Below, one piece after another: positions 8,206 through 15,887 of a stretch of 37,605 nt of DNA (its first letter is position 1; every line of letters begins with the position of its first letter). This DNA comes from Candidatus Latescibacterota bacterium (GTDB taxonomy: Bacteria; Latescibacterota; MVCY01; DTYK01), in assembly GCA_012961925.1 (NCBI GenBank), contig DTYK01000300.1:1-37605 (forward strand), written 5' to 3'. Made by a program: the position numbers and the translations under genes. The notes below the pieces were generated by a model that ran no database searches, had not been told where the DNA came from, and worked only from the letters and a program-made list of their open reading frames with translations.

Positions 8206-9492
8206 TTACCTTTGCTGCCTTTTTATAATCCCGGGGTTAAAGGCTGCCTCATCACCCAGTTCCTCTTCAATTCTGAGCAACTGGTTGTATTTGGCCACCC
8301 TATCGGTTCTGGAGACTGAGCCGGTCTTTATCTGGCCTGTATTACATGCAACTGCAATGTCAGCGATGATAGTATCCTCGGTCTCCCCGGAACGATGGGA
8401 GATAACCGCCGTATACGAGGCCCTCTTTGCCATCTCAACGGCCTCCAAGGTCTCGGTAAGGGTCCCAATCTGATTGACTTTGATAAGGATGGAGTTAGCG
8501 ACCCTCTCCTGGATCCCCTTTCTCAATATCCTTGTGTTGGTCACGAAAAGGTCGTCGCCCACCAGTTGGATCTGGTCTCCAAGGCGATCCGTCAGCTTCT
8601 TCCAGCCGTCCCAATCCCCTTCTGCCATACCGTCTTCGATGGAAACAATGGGGTATTTGCCGACTATGTCGGCATAGAAATCGATCATCTCCTCTGAGGA
8701 TTTTCGGGGTTGCTTTTCAGCGTTTAAGATGTAGCTCCCGCCCCTGTGCAGTTCACTGGCAGCGGAATCCAATGCCAGAGATATGTCCTCCCCCGGTTTG
8801 AATCCAGCCCTTTCGATCCCCTTCAAGATTAGCTGGATGGCTTCTTGATTAGAGCCCAAGCTCGGTGCAAATCCTCCCTCATCGCCTACTGCTGTGCTAT
8901 ATCCCTTCTCTTTAAGTATGGCTCTCAGGTTATGAAAGACCTCTGATCCCATTCGCAGTGCCTCAGCAAAGCTCGAGCCCCCCACAGGCACTATCATAAA
9001 CTCCTGTAGGTCAAGGTTATTATCGGCGTGAACCCCGCCGTTGAGGATGTTCATCATAGGCACTGGCAGGAGTCTTGCATTTGCACCGCCAATATATTTA
9101 TACAACGGTAACCCACAGTCATCCGCGGCTGCTTTGGCCACGGCAAGAGAGACACCGAGGATGGCATTGGCACCCAGTTTGCTCTTGTTCTCAGTACCAT
9201 CAAGCTCGATCATCAACTTATCAATGTAAGCCTGTTGTGTGGCTTCCAACCCTATGATCTTTTTGGCGATGATCTTATTCACATGCGTCACTGCTTTTGT
9301 GACACCTTTTCCGAGATATCTGCTCTTATCACCATCTCTAAGTTCGAGCGCTTCTCTGGTTCCAGTTGAGGCCCCTGATGGGACAGCCGCACGTCCAAAG
9401 GCCCCGCTCTCCAATAGTACATCCACCTCAACGGTCGGATTTCCCCTCGAATCCAGTATCTCCCTTGCCGTGACAGCGACGATTCTGCTCAT
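8206..9492 (-). CDS. eno: Enolase
   Basis: Enolase interconverts 2-phosphoglycerate and phosphoenolpyruvate in the cytoplasm. The 428-residue protein starts SRIVAVTAREILDSRGNPTVEVD. It contains the acidic catalytic region GDEGGFAP, the metal ligands in SIEDGMAEGDWDGW and QLVGDDLFVTN, the catalytic lysine in ILIKVNQIGTLTE, and SHRSGETEDT near the C-terminus. Everything expected is present and the length is normal. An AGGAGG lies five bases before ATG 9492. The 61-base spacer upstream contains a short tandem TTCGATGTC unit and no clear promoter, so eno may be read from the UPF0280/hisI side or from a weak local promoter. Confidence 0.98.
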   Translation of the reverse strand: MSRIVAVTAREILDSRGNPTVEVDVLLESGAFGRAAVPSGASTGTREALELRDGDKSRYLGKGVTKAVTHVNKIIAKKIIGLEATQQAYIDKLMIELDGTENKSKLGANAILGVSLAVAKAAADDCGLPLYKYIGGANARLLPVPMMNILNGGVHADNNLDLQEFMIVPVGGSSFAEALRMGSEVFHNLRAILKEKGYSTAVGDEGGFAPSLGSNQEAIQLILKGIERAGFKPGEDISLALDSAASELHRGGSYILNAEKQPRKSSEEMIDFYADIVGKYPIVSIEDGMAEGDWDGWKKLTDRLGDQIQLVGDDLFVTNTRILRKGIQERVANSILIKVNQIGTLTETLEAVEMAKRASYTAVISHRSGETEDTIIADIAVACNTGQIKTGSVSRTDRVAKYNQLLRIEEELGDEAAFNPGIIKRQQR

Positions 9493-9553
9493 GTAGACCT
9501 CCTTTCCGGATCGGTCCTTTCGATGTCCCTTCGATGTCTTTTCAAACCCAAGC

Positions 9554-10324
9554 CTATAGCCGTGTCAGTTCTACTTCCCCCCACACCCCCAACCTGTTCC
9601 CAATGATCAACACCACCCCGAGGACCCCTTCGATTCTCATGGCAAAATCGATGGCCTTCCCTATGTCTTTCGTTCCCTTAACGTTGTTACAAGTAGCAGT
9701 GGCAACAGCATCGGCCAAGGGGGTTGACCTGGAGATGACGACTGCGGCATCGGCCTTGCCGAAGCTTGTTGAATGCCCTACTGTCCCGGATGAGGTGCAG
9801 ACGCCTAACGAACTGCTTGAAGGGGAGATTTTCAGGGCAATCTTCCCAGAGAGGGGAGATGTACCTGCGTAAATCCCTATCACCCGCTCCTTCAGACTTC
9901 TCACGAAGATGTCACCGCCGTTTTCGACTATAACCTCCTTGGACGACTCCAGAAGCCTTTCGCCCACGTGTTCGGCGATAGCCCCTGCCACGGCAGCCAT
10001 CGGACCTGTCCCGGCTTTCTCTCCTGCCTCGGCCATTTGTAGCACGACCGTTCCTGCATCTTCATCAACCTCAACTGGCTCCAGCGACGTCTCGAATTCA
10101 GGGTGGCGCAGGATGTACCTCTCGATCTGGCGGCGGGCATCTCTTATGGCTAAAACAGCCTGGTGGGACAGTTCTCTTTCGGCTCTGATCGCGAGGTCCG
10201 TCTCCCCGACGGCGACGGTGAAAAGGACAAGATCATCCCTTGATAAGAGGTCCCTATAGGTTCTGGGTTCATATCTTCCCTTCAGATCGGCATGATAAGA
10301 GAGATGTGACTCGGAGGAAGACAT
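9554..10324 (-). CDS. UPF0280 family protein (ApbE-like fold)
   Basis: This 256-residue protein matches the UPF0280 family: RHPEFETSLEPVEVDED, then GPMAAVAGAIAEHV, ENGGDIFVRS, LGVCTSSGTVGHSTSFGKAD and PLADAVATATCN. The GICTSSGTVGHS-like block and the NGGDI motif are shared with ApbE flavin transferases, which suggests a related fold and possibly FMN or Mg2+ binding. The biochemical role is unknown. GGAGGATAATCT provides a good ribosome-binding site for ATG 10324 and overlaps the hisI end, three bases upstream, so the two genes are translationally close. Placement at the end of a his/pro/aro cluster hints at a metabolic role but proves nothing. Confidence 0.88.
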   Translation of the reverse strand: MSSSESHLSYHADLKGRYEPRTYRDLLSRDDLVLFTVAVGETDLAIRAERELSHQAVLAIRDARRQIERYILRHPEFETSLEPVEVDEDAGTVVLQMAEAGEKAGTGPMAAVAGAIAEHVGERLLESSKEVIVENGGDIFVRSLKERVIGIYAGTSPLSGKIALKISPSSSSLGVCTSSGTVGHSTSFGKADAAVVISRSTPLADAVATATCNNVKGTKDIGKAIDFAMRIEGVLGVVLIIGNRLGVWGEVELTRL

Positions 10325-10327
10325 AGA

Positions 10328-10687
10328 TTATCCTCCTTCAGACGTGTCTACCACCCATCTGTTGCCCTCATACCGACGGTAAAAACAGGAACGGTAACCT
10401 GTGTGGCAGGCATTACCCTCCTGTTCCACCTTGAATAGCAAGGCGTCACCATCGCAGTCGATACGGAATTCTTTCACATATTGAAAATTGCCCGATGTTT
10501 CACCCTTTATCCAAAGTTTTCCTCTGCTCCGGCTCCAGTAGGTCATCTTGCCTGTTTCAAGTGTTCTCTTCAGGCTCTCTTCGTTCATGTAGGCTACCAT
10601 GAGAAGCTCGCCGTTACGATAGTCCTGAGCAATTGCTACAACTAACCCCTTCTCATCAAATCTGACCTGCGACAGATCCACTTCCAT
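10328..10687 (-). CDS. hisI: Phosphoribosyl-AMP cyclohydrolase
   Basis: HisI opens the adenine ring of phosphoribosyl-AMP, the third step of histidine synthesis. It is a stand-alone cyclohydrolase of 119 residues, without the HisE pyrophosphohydrolase fused in many bacteria. The metal sites are intact: D77-C78-D79-G-D81 and C94-H95-T-G with S100-C101-F. WSRSRGKLWIKGETSGN is the family substrate loop. An AAGGAG directly abuts ATG 10687, so the better-spaced start may be GTG 10681 (codon 3, six-base spacing). It lies 62 bases after proA and three bases before the UPF0280 gene. Confidence 0.96.
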   Translation of the reverse strand: MEVDLSQVRFDEKGLVVAIAQDYRNGELLMVAYMNEESLKRTLETGKMTYWSRSRGKLWIKGETSGNFQYVKEFRIDCDGDALLFKVEQEGNACHTGYRSCFYRRYEGNRWVVDTSEGG

Positions 10688-10749
10688 CTCCTTGCCTGGA
10701 ACATATTAGCTTCTCAAGAATCGTATGGACCTAATGGTTCAGGGTTTCG

Positions 10750-12006
10750 CTATTCCCTTATCTGGCCATCGCCGTAAACCACCCATTTGTAGGTTGTCAG
10801 GTCTTCCACGCCCATTGGACCTCTTGCATGGAGCTTGTCTGTTGAGATACCGATCTCAGCACCGAGGCCATAAACGCCTCCGTCTGAGAGTCTGGTTGAG
10901 GCATTGACCATCACCGATGAGGAGTCTACACCGGTTATGAACCTCCGTGCCTTTGAATAATTCTCGGTTATGATTGCGTCGGTATGGGCGGATCCGTATC
11001 TGTTGATATGATCGATTGCTTCATCAAGCGTGTCAACAAGCTTTACGGAGAGGATCAGATCGAGGTACTCCGCATGCCAGTCGTCCTCTGTAGCCTCTTT
11101 GACCTGCGGAGCAATCCGCCTTGTCCTCTCACACCCCTTTATCTCGACCCCGGCCTCAGCGAGGCGTTCGAACATCTTCGGGATGAAGGCTTCGGCAATC
11201 CCAACGTTGATCAGAAGCGTCTCCATAGCATTGCAGACACCCGGTCGTTGGACCTTGGCATTAAAACATATCTCTTCGGCCATTTTAAGATCCGCTTCGT
11301 TGTCGACGTAGATATGACAGATACCCTCATAATGTTTGATCACAGGAATCCTTGAGTTTTCGACGACGGCCCTGATTAAATCCTTTCCCCCTCGGGGGAT
11401 GACCAGATCGATCAAGCCTTCGGCCTGCAGCATCTCAGTAACCGCCGTCCTGTCCGTCGTCTCGATCATCCCAAGTGCACCATCCGGTATCCCTGCCGAA
11501 GAGGCTGCATCAGAAAGGATCTTCCCCAGGCAGATATTGGAATTGATGGCTTCTGATCCCCCCCGCAGGATGACCGCATTTCCCGCCTTGAGGCAGAGAC
11601 CTGCTGCATCCGCTGTCACGTTTGGGCGGGATTCGTAGATTATTCCTATAACACCTATGGGTACTCTCATCCTTCCAACCAGTATCCCGCTTGGGCGCCT
11701 CACCATCCCATGAATCGAGCCGACAGGGTCAGGAAGAGCGGCAATTTCCCTCAGACCCTGGGCCATTCCCGTGATCCTTTTGTCATTTAATTCCAGCCGG
11801 TCGATCATCGCCCTGGATAGACCCTTCTGTTCCGCCTGAGCCAGATCCCTTGCATTCTCGGCCTTAATCCTTTCCCTCTTCTCTTCAATCGCATCGGCCA
11901 TCCTCATCAGGGCATCATCCTTGGCCTTTGTGGGAATATAAGCCAACCGGAGGGAGGCAGCCTTGGCCACTCGGGCTTTTTCTATGATATACTCCCGGAT
12001 CTCCAT
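10750..12006 (-). CDS. proA: Gamma-glutamyl phosphate reductase
   Basis: ProA reduces gamma-glutamyl phosphate to glutamate-5-semialdehyde, the second step of proline synthesis. From ATG 12006 the protein has 418 residues, the usual length. An upstream GTG (12030) would add eight residues, but a perfect AGGAGG lies eight bases before 12006. The aldehyde-dehydrogenase fold shows IGIIYESRPNVTADAAGLC, the NADP-binding ILRGGSEA and the catalytic cysteine in QRPGVCNAMETLL (about C258). GAEIGISTDKLHARGPMG is the family C-terminal signature. It follows proB by 66 bases, and the gap contains a dispersed repeat. Confidence 0.97.
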   Translation of the reverse strand: MEIREYIIEKARVAKAASLRLAYIPTKAKDDALMRMADAIEEKRERIKAENARDLAQAEQKGLSRAMIDRLELNDKRITGMAQGLREIAALPDPVGSIHGMVRRPSGILVGRMRVPIGVIGIIYESRPNVTADAAGLCLKAGNAVILRGGSEAINSNICLGKILSDAASSAGIPDGALGMIETTDRTAVTEMLQAEGLIDLVIPRGGKDLIRAVVENSRIPVIKHYEGICHIYVDNEADLKMAEEICFNAKVQRPGVCNAMETLLINVGIAEAFIPKMFERLAEAGVEIKGCERTRRIAPQVKEATEDDWHAEYLDLILSVKLVDTLDEAIDHINRYGSAHTDAIITENYSKARRFITGVDSSSVMVNASTRLSDGGVYGLGAEIGISTDKLHARGPMGVEDLTTYKWVVYGDGQIRE

Positions 12007-12014
12007 TGCTGAAT

Positions 12015-12020
12015 CCTCCT
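12015..12020 (-). promoter_or_regulatory. Ribosome-binding site that fixes the proA start
   Basis: On the minus strand this reads AGGAGG, eight bases upstream of ATG 12006. It lies inside the region that a GTG start at 12030 would make coding, which favours the ATG. Confidence 0.7.
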
Positions 12021-12025
12021 GCCTT

Positions 12026-12056
12026 GACACGAATTTTAAGATCTCGCATTATGAAG
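12026..12056. repeat. Copy 2 of a 31-bp dispersed repeat
   Basis: Matches 27 of 31 bases at 7130-7160. It lies between the proB stop and the proA ribosome-binding site. Read on the plus strand it also happens to contain TTGACA, a 17-base spacer and CATTAT (12024-12052), which could be an antisense sigma-70-like promoter or coincidence. Confidence 0.5.
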
Positions 12057-12072
12057 CAAGGTTAGAGGAGGC

Positions 12073-13200
12073 TCATAACACCACCAGATTATCCCTATGG
12101 ATAACCTCCTCGTAGTAGCAGTAACCTAAAATATCCTCGATCTGGTAGGACTTCTTTCCCAAGATCATCTTTACCTCATCAGAAGAGTAGTTAACCAATC
12201 CCCTTGCGATCTCTTTCCCCGACCGGTCTTCGATTCCCACCGCTTCCCCGGTTTTAAATTTACCTTGGACGTCCACAATACCTGAAGGCAAAAGGCTTTT
12301 GCCTCTCCCGACTATTGCGTTGATAGCGCCCTCGTCGGCGATCAGCGATCCCTTCTTCTCCAGCGTAAAGGCTATCCACCTCTTTCTGCAACTCATCCGG
12401 TCTCCCTGGGGTAGGAAGAGTGTACCGATCTGTTTACCTTCGAGGATGTCGATCAGACTATCCTTTCGGCCATTTGCGATCACCATCATCTCCCCCGAGG
12501 AGGTGACGATCTTAGCAGCCTGGATCTTCGTTTTCATCCCCCCTATAGCATACTCTCTCCCCGCCTTTCCCGCAAATCTCTCTATCTGGAGTGTGATCTC
12601 CGACACCGTGCTTATAAGGGAGACATCAGGACATTTTCGGGGATCTCCGGAGAGGAGCCCATCTATGTCGGACATAATGATCAATAGATCGGCATCTATG
12701 AGGTTGGCGACCTGGGCTGAAAGGGAGTCGTTATCTCCGACCCGGATCTCCTCCGTCGCCACGCTGTCGTTTTCATTGACTATAGGGATAATGCCATAGC
12801 CCCACAGGGTCAGAAGAGTATTCCTGGCATTGAGGTATCGTTGCCTGTCCTTGAGGTCGTCGGCCGTGAGGAGTATCTGGGCAATGGTAAGTCCATGTTG
12901 CTCGAAGGCGACCTGATAGTTGTGCATAAGTCGATTCTGGCCGACGGCTGCAGCCGCCTGGAGCTGTGGAATAGACCGTGGCCGGGTCTTGAGGGAGAGC
13001 TGTCCCATCCCGGCACTGATAGCCCCTGAGGAGACGAGTATGATGTCGGTCCCCCGACGCCTCAATTCTGCTATCTCGCCTGCTAATCGTTGGATATAGC
13101 CTATATCAAGGTCATCACCCGACGTGAGGACGCTGGTACCGACTTTAACTACCACCTTACGGATGTTTTTAAATCTCTCCCTCCTGTTCATCATCACCAT
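12073..13200 (-). CDS. proB: Glutamate 5-kinase with PUA domain
   Basis: ProB phosphorylates glutamate in the first and usually proline-inhibited step of proline synthesis. The 375-residue protein has an amino-acid kinase domain: KVGTSVLTSG near the N-terminus, ILVSSGAISAGMG, PIVNENDSVATEEIRVGDND, LIIMSDIDGLL and GGMKTKIQAAKI. A C-terminal PUA domain runs from about residue 280 (SLIADEGAINAIVGRGKSLL onward). Several starts are possible in MVMMNRRERF. ATG 13200 begins one base after the DAHP synthase stop codon, so translational coupling is likely. proA follows, giving the classic proBA order. Confidence 0.97.
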   Translation of the reverse strand: MVMMNRRERFKNIRKVVVKVGTSVLTSGDDLDIGYIQRLAGEIAELRRRGTDIILVSSGAISAGMGQLSLKTRPRSIPQLQAAAAVGQNRLMHNYQVAFEQHGLTIAQILLTADDLKDRQRYLNARNTLLTLWGYGIIPIVNENDSVATEEIRVGDNDSLSAQVANLIDADLLIIMSDIDGLLSGDPRKCPDVSLISTVSEITLQIERFAGKAGREYAIGGMKTKIQAAKIVTSSGEMMVIANGRKDSLIDILEGKQIGTLFLPQGDRMSCRKRWIAFTLEKKGSLIADEGAINAIVGRGKSLLPSGIVDVQGKFKTGEAVGIEDRSGKEIARGLVNYSSDEVKMILGKKSYQIEDILGYCYYEEVIHRDNLVVL

Positions 13201-13201
13201 C

Positions 13202-14218
13202 CTAAAGGTGTTTGCCTTCCAGCTCCAGGTACCTCCTGATCTCCTTCATCATGACTTCAAACTGCTCTGGTAACAGCGACTGGGGCCCATCAGAATACGC
13301 CTCTTCGGGGTTGGGATGGACCTCGATCATCAGGCCGTCGGCACCTGCGGCAACAGCGGCCTTGGACATCGGGACAACCAGACTTCTCATGCCACACCCA
13401 TGACTTGGATCCACAATCACCGGTAGATGGGACAATTCCTTCAACATAGGTACCGCTGAAAGATCAAGGGTGTTCCGTGTATACTCCTCAAAGGTTCGGA
13501 TCCCCCTCTCGCAGAGGATGACCTCGCTGTTACCTTCCGCTATCACGTACTCGGCAGACATCAGAAGTTCCTTGACGGTTGCCATCATCCCCCTCTTAAG
13601 CAGGACAGGTTTGTTGACCTTACCGAGTTGCCGCAGAAGGGGGGAGTTCATCATATTACGCGCCCCTACCTGAAGGATGTCGGCATACTGAGCGACCAGA
13701 GGGATGTCTTCCGGTGTGAGAACTTCGGTCACAATTGCAAGGCCGGTCTGTTCTCTTGCCTCGGCCAGAAGTTCTAAGCCCTCTTTCTGAAGGCCCTGAA
13801 AGCTGTAAGGTGAGGTCCTTGGCTTGAAGGCGCCTCCACGCAGGAACGTTGCACCGGCCTTCTTTACCTCTTTAGCAGTACTCATTATCTGGTCCCTGCT
13901 CTCTACAGCACATGGGCCAGCGATAACCACAAACTGGTTCCCACCGATCTGGATGTCGCCAACCCGTATTATCGTACGCTCTTTTTTAAGTTCTCTCCCC
14001 GCTAATTTGAAGGGATGGAGGATCGGTACGACTCTTTCAACCCCCTCAAGTGACTCCAAAGACTGCAGCCTCACCTTACCCCTTTCGTCTCCAATGGCGC
14101 CGATGACCGTTCTCTCAACCCCATAGATAGGGTGTGGCCTGTAGCCCAGATCCTTAATCCGGTCGCAGACATGTTTAATCTGCTCCTTCGTGGCGCCCCT
14201 CTTCATTACGACTATCAT
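13202..14218 (-). CDS. aroF: 3-deoxy-7-phosphoheptulonate (DAHP) synthase, type I-beta
   Basis: This enzyme condenses phosphoenolpyruvate and erythrose-4-phosphate in the first step of the shikimate pathway. The 338 residues comprise an N-terminal ferredoxin-like regulatory domain (about 1-75, MKRGATKEQIKHVCDRIKDL) and a TIM barrel. The barrel carries the motifs VVIAGPCAVES, KPRTSPYSFQGL, KPVLLKRGMMATVKE and PVIVDPSHGCG. This layout is the Thermotoga-type (AroF, TIGR01361) class. The symbol is used in that sense and not for the E. coli Tyr-sensitive isozyme. It sits four bases after hisA and one base before proB, so it is embedded in the his/pro unit. Confidence 0.95.
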   Translation of the reverse strand: MIVVMKRGATKEQIKHVCDRIKDLGYRPHPIYGVERTVIGAIGDERGKVRLQSLESLEGVERVVPILHPFKLAGRELKKERTIIRVGDIQIGGNQFVVIAGPCAVESRDQIMSTAKEVKKAGATFLRGGAFKPRTSPYSFQGLQKEGLELLAEAREQTGLAIVTEVLTPEDIPLVAQYADILQVGARNMMNSPLLRQLGKVNKPVLLKRGMMATVKELLMSAEYVIAEGNSEVILCERGIRTFEEYTRNTLDLSAVPMLKELSHLPVIVDPSHGCGMRSLVVPMSKAAVAAGADGLMIEVHPNPEEAYSDGPQSLLPEQFEVMMKEIRRYLELEGKHL

Positions 14219-14222
14219 AATT

Positions 14223-14945
14223 TTACACCAGCCCTATGACCTCCCTCAGGTTCACCTTCCCCTCGTACAGCGCCTTTCCAACAATTACGCCGTCTATCCC
14301 GAACTTCTCCATTTTGGCAATATGCAGGATATCTTCGGTCGAGGAGATGCCCCCGGAGATGATCACTTTTAACCCGCTTTTCTGGGCTAAAGTCCCTGAC
14401 ATTTCAAGATTTGGTCCAGTCATCATCCCATCTCTTTCGATATCCGTATAAATGATCCGTTCCACTCCCAGGTCTTTAACTTTTAACGCGAGGTCAATCG
14501 CAGAAACCTCCAAGACCTCCTTCCAACCCTTGACCGCCACCATCCCTGCTCTTGCATCAATTCCCACCACAACTCTTCTTGGACCAAAGCGGTCTATAGC
14601 CCGTTTTAGCAGCTCGGGATCATGGACGGCCACGGTTCCTATTACAACCCGATCGAGTCCCAGGGCGAGGAGCCTCGATATCGAACCCTGATCTCGGATC
14701 CCGCCTCCCAGTTCCAAAGGGATATCGACCGCTTCAAGGATCCTTTTCACTGCCGGAAGGTTTCTCGGCCCACCTTCAAACGCCCCGTCCAGATCGACCA
14801 GATGGAGGTAACAGGCTCCCTCTGCCTGCCATCTCAAGGCGACCTCGACGGGATCATCAGAGTAGACTGTCACCTTATCTGCTCTGCCCTGTACGAGACT
14901 AACACATCTGCCATCTTTAAGGTCTATGGATGGGATTATTAACAT
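14223..14945 (-). CDS. hisA: HisA: ProFAR isomerase
   Basis: HisA performs the Amadori rearrangement that turns ProFAR into PRFAR, the fourth step of histidine synthesis. The 240-residue beta/alpha barrel has catalytic D8 (IPSIDLKDGRCV) and D130 (VVVGIDARAGMVAVKGW), the phosphate-binding LELGGGIRD and VIISGGISS, and the closing GVIVGKALYEGK. The start overlaps the proC stop codon by one base (TAATG), so the two are translationally coupled. The companion genes hisF and hisH are not in the window. Confidence 0.97.
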   Translation of the reverse strand: MLIIPSIDLKDGRCVSLVQGRADKVTVYSDDPVEVALRWQAEGACYLHLVDLDGAFEGGPRNLPAVKRILEAVDIPLELGGGIRDQGSISRLLALGLDRVVIGTVAVHDPELLKRAIDRFGPRRVVVGIDARAGMVAVKGWKEVLEVSAIDLALKVKDLGVERIIYTDIERDGMMTGPNLEMSGTLAQKSGLKVIISGGISSTEDILHIAKMEKFGIDGVIVGKALYEGKVNLREVIGLV

Positions 14946-15763
14946 TATCTCTTCCCCAGCTCACGTGACCTTTTCGTTGCTGCTTCAACGGCGCTGATAA
15001 GGGCATCCCTGAACCCCTTTGCCTCCAGTTGACAGAGGCCAGCGATAGTGGTTCCGCCTGGAGATGACACCTTATCCTTAAGTATCGCCGGATGCTCACC
15101 TGTCTGGGCCGCCAACTTGGCTGCCCCGAGTGTCGTATGAACGGCCAGTTTCTGAGCGACATCCCTTGGAAGTCCCAGCTTAACGCCTCCATCTGCCAGG
15201 GCTTCTATCATAGTAAACACATAGGCAGGTCCGCTGCCGGAAAGGCCGGTCACAACGTCGATCTGCTCCTCCTCAACGGTCACCACATCCCCCACCGAGC
15301 GGAATATGTCGACGGCAATCTGGATATGTTCTGGCCTGGCATGTTTGCCGGCGCAGAGTGCAGAAATCCCCTCTCCAACTGTCACCGCTATATTTGGCAT
15401 CACCCTCACCACGGGAGTCGCGTGGGTTAATCTCCCCTCGATGGCGGATAAGCTGATACCGGCAGCAATTGATATCAGCAACTTGCTGGGTAGAAGTTGT
15501 TCTCCGATCTGGTCCAGGACTCCATAGATCACCTGAGGTTTAACCGCAAGGATGACGGTATCCGCAACATCGACCGCCTCTTCATTGTCCTTTGATATCT
15601 GGACCTTCCAACGTTTCTCCAGCTCGCTAAGCCTCTCGCCGTCGATGTCGGTGACTATCAGATCGCCGGCTTTTCTCAGCCCTCTTCCCACTATACCGGC
15701 AACAAGGGCCCCGCCCATATTGCCAGCCCCTATAATCGCGATTCTTCCGTTGGTTATTTGCAA
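14945..15763 (-). CDS. proC: Pyrroline-5-carboxylate reductase
   Basis: ProC reduces pyrroline-5-carboxylate to proline with NAD(P)H. The N-terminal Rossmann motif is IAIIGAGNMGGALVAGI. TVILAVKPQ and VRVMPNIAV follow, and the C-terminal dimer domain carries GLSGSGPAYVFTMIEALADGG and KDKVSSPGGTTIAGL. A GTG at 15767 overlaps the ribosome-binding site (GGAGG, 15769-15773). The TTG at 15763, five bases downstream of it, is the better start and gives about 272 residues. It opens the seven-gene run that ends with UPF0280. The 124 bases upstream to ilvE contain a small repeat structure. Confidence 0.96.
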   Translation of the reverse strand: MQITNGRIAIIGAGNMGGALVAGIVGRGLRKAGDLIVTDIDGERLSELEKRWKVQISKDNEEAVDVADTVILAVKPQVIYGVLDQIGEQLLPSKLLISIAAGISLSAIEGRLTHATPVVRVMPNIAVTVGEGISALCAGKHARPEHIQIAVDIFRSVGDVVTVEEEQIDVVTGLSGSGPAYVFTMIEALADGGVKLGLPRDVAQKLAVHTTLGAAKLAAQTGEHPAILKDKVSSPGGTTIAGLCQLEAKGFRDALISAVEAATKRSRELGKR

Positions 15764-15768
15764 TGTCA

Positions 15769-15773
15769 CCTCC
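15769..15773 (-). promoter_or_regulatory. Ribosome-binding site that points to a TTG start for proC
   Basis: The minus strand reads GGAGG here. A GTG start at 15767-15769 would sit on the site itself, whereas TTG at 15761-15763 has a five-base spacing. Confidence 0.5.
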
Positions 15774-15798
15774 GGGTAAGCTGGGAGATGTCTAACCT

Positions 15799-15851
15799 AA
15801 CGAAGCTTCGCCTCAACCCGACGAGACTTCGCTTGAAATTGCAAAGTGCAA
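15799..15851. repeat. Short direct repeat and hairpins between ilvE and proC
   Basis: The 118-base spacer holds two imperfect 21-base units in tandem (15799-15819 and 15820-15840), sharing ACGA then CTTCGC. The first contains the perfect palindrome CGAAGCTTCG (15801-15810). A TTGCA/TGCAA hairpin with a 3-base loop follows (15839-15851). It could be a degraded intergenic repeat or a weak terminator after ilvE. Confidence 0.4.
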
Positions 15852-15887
15852 AAGTCGGTGGGGTTTCATGCCACAAGGTAGTAGTGG

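Noticed and set aside
9508..9541. Tandem TTCGATGTC units before eno as an operator
   Set aside because: Only two short copies exist, close to the eno ribosome-binding site; not enough to claim a binding site.
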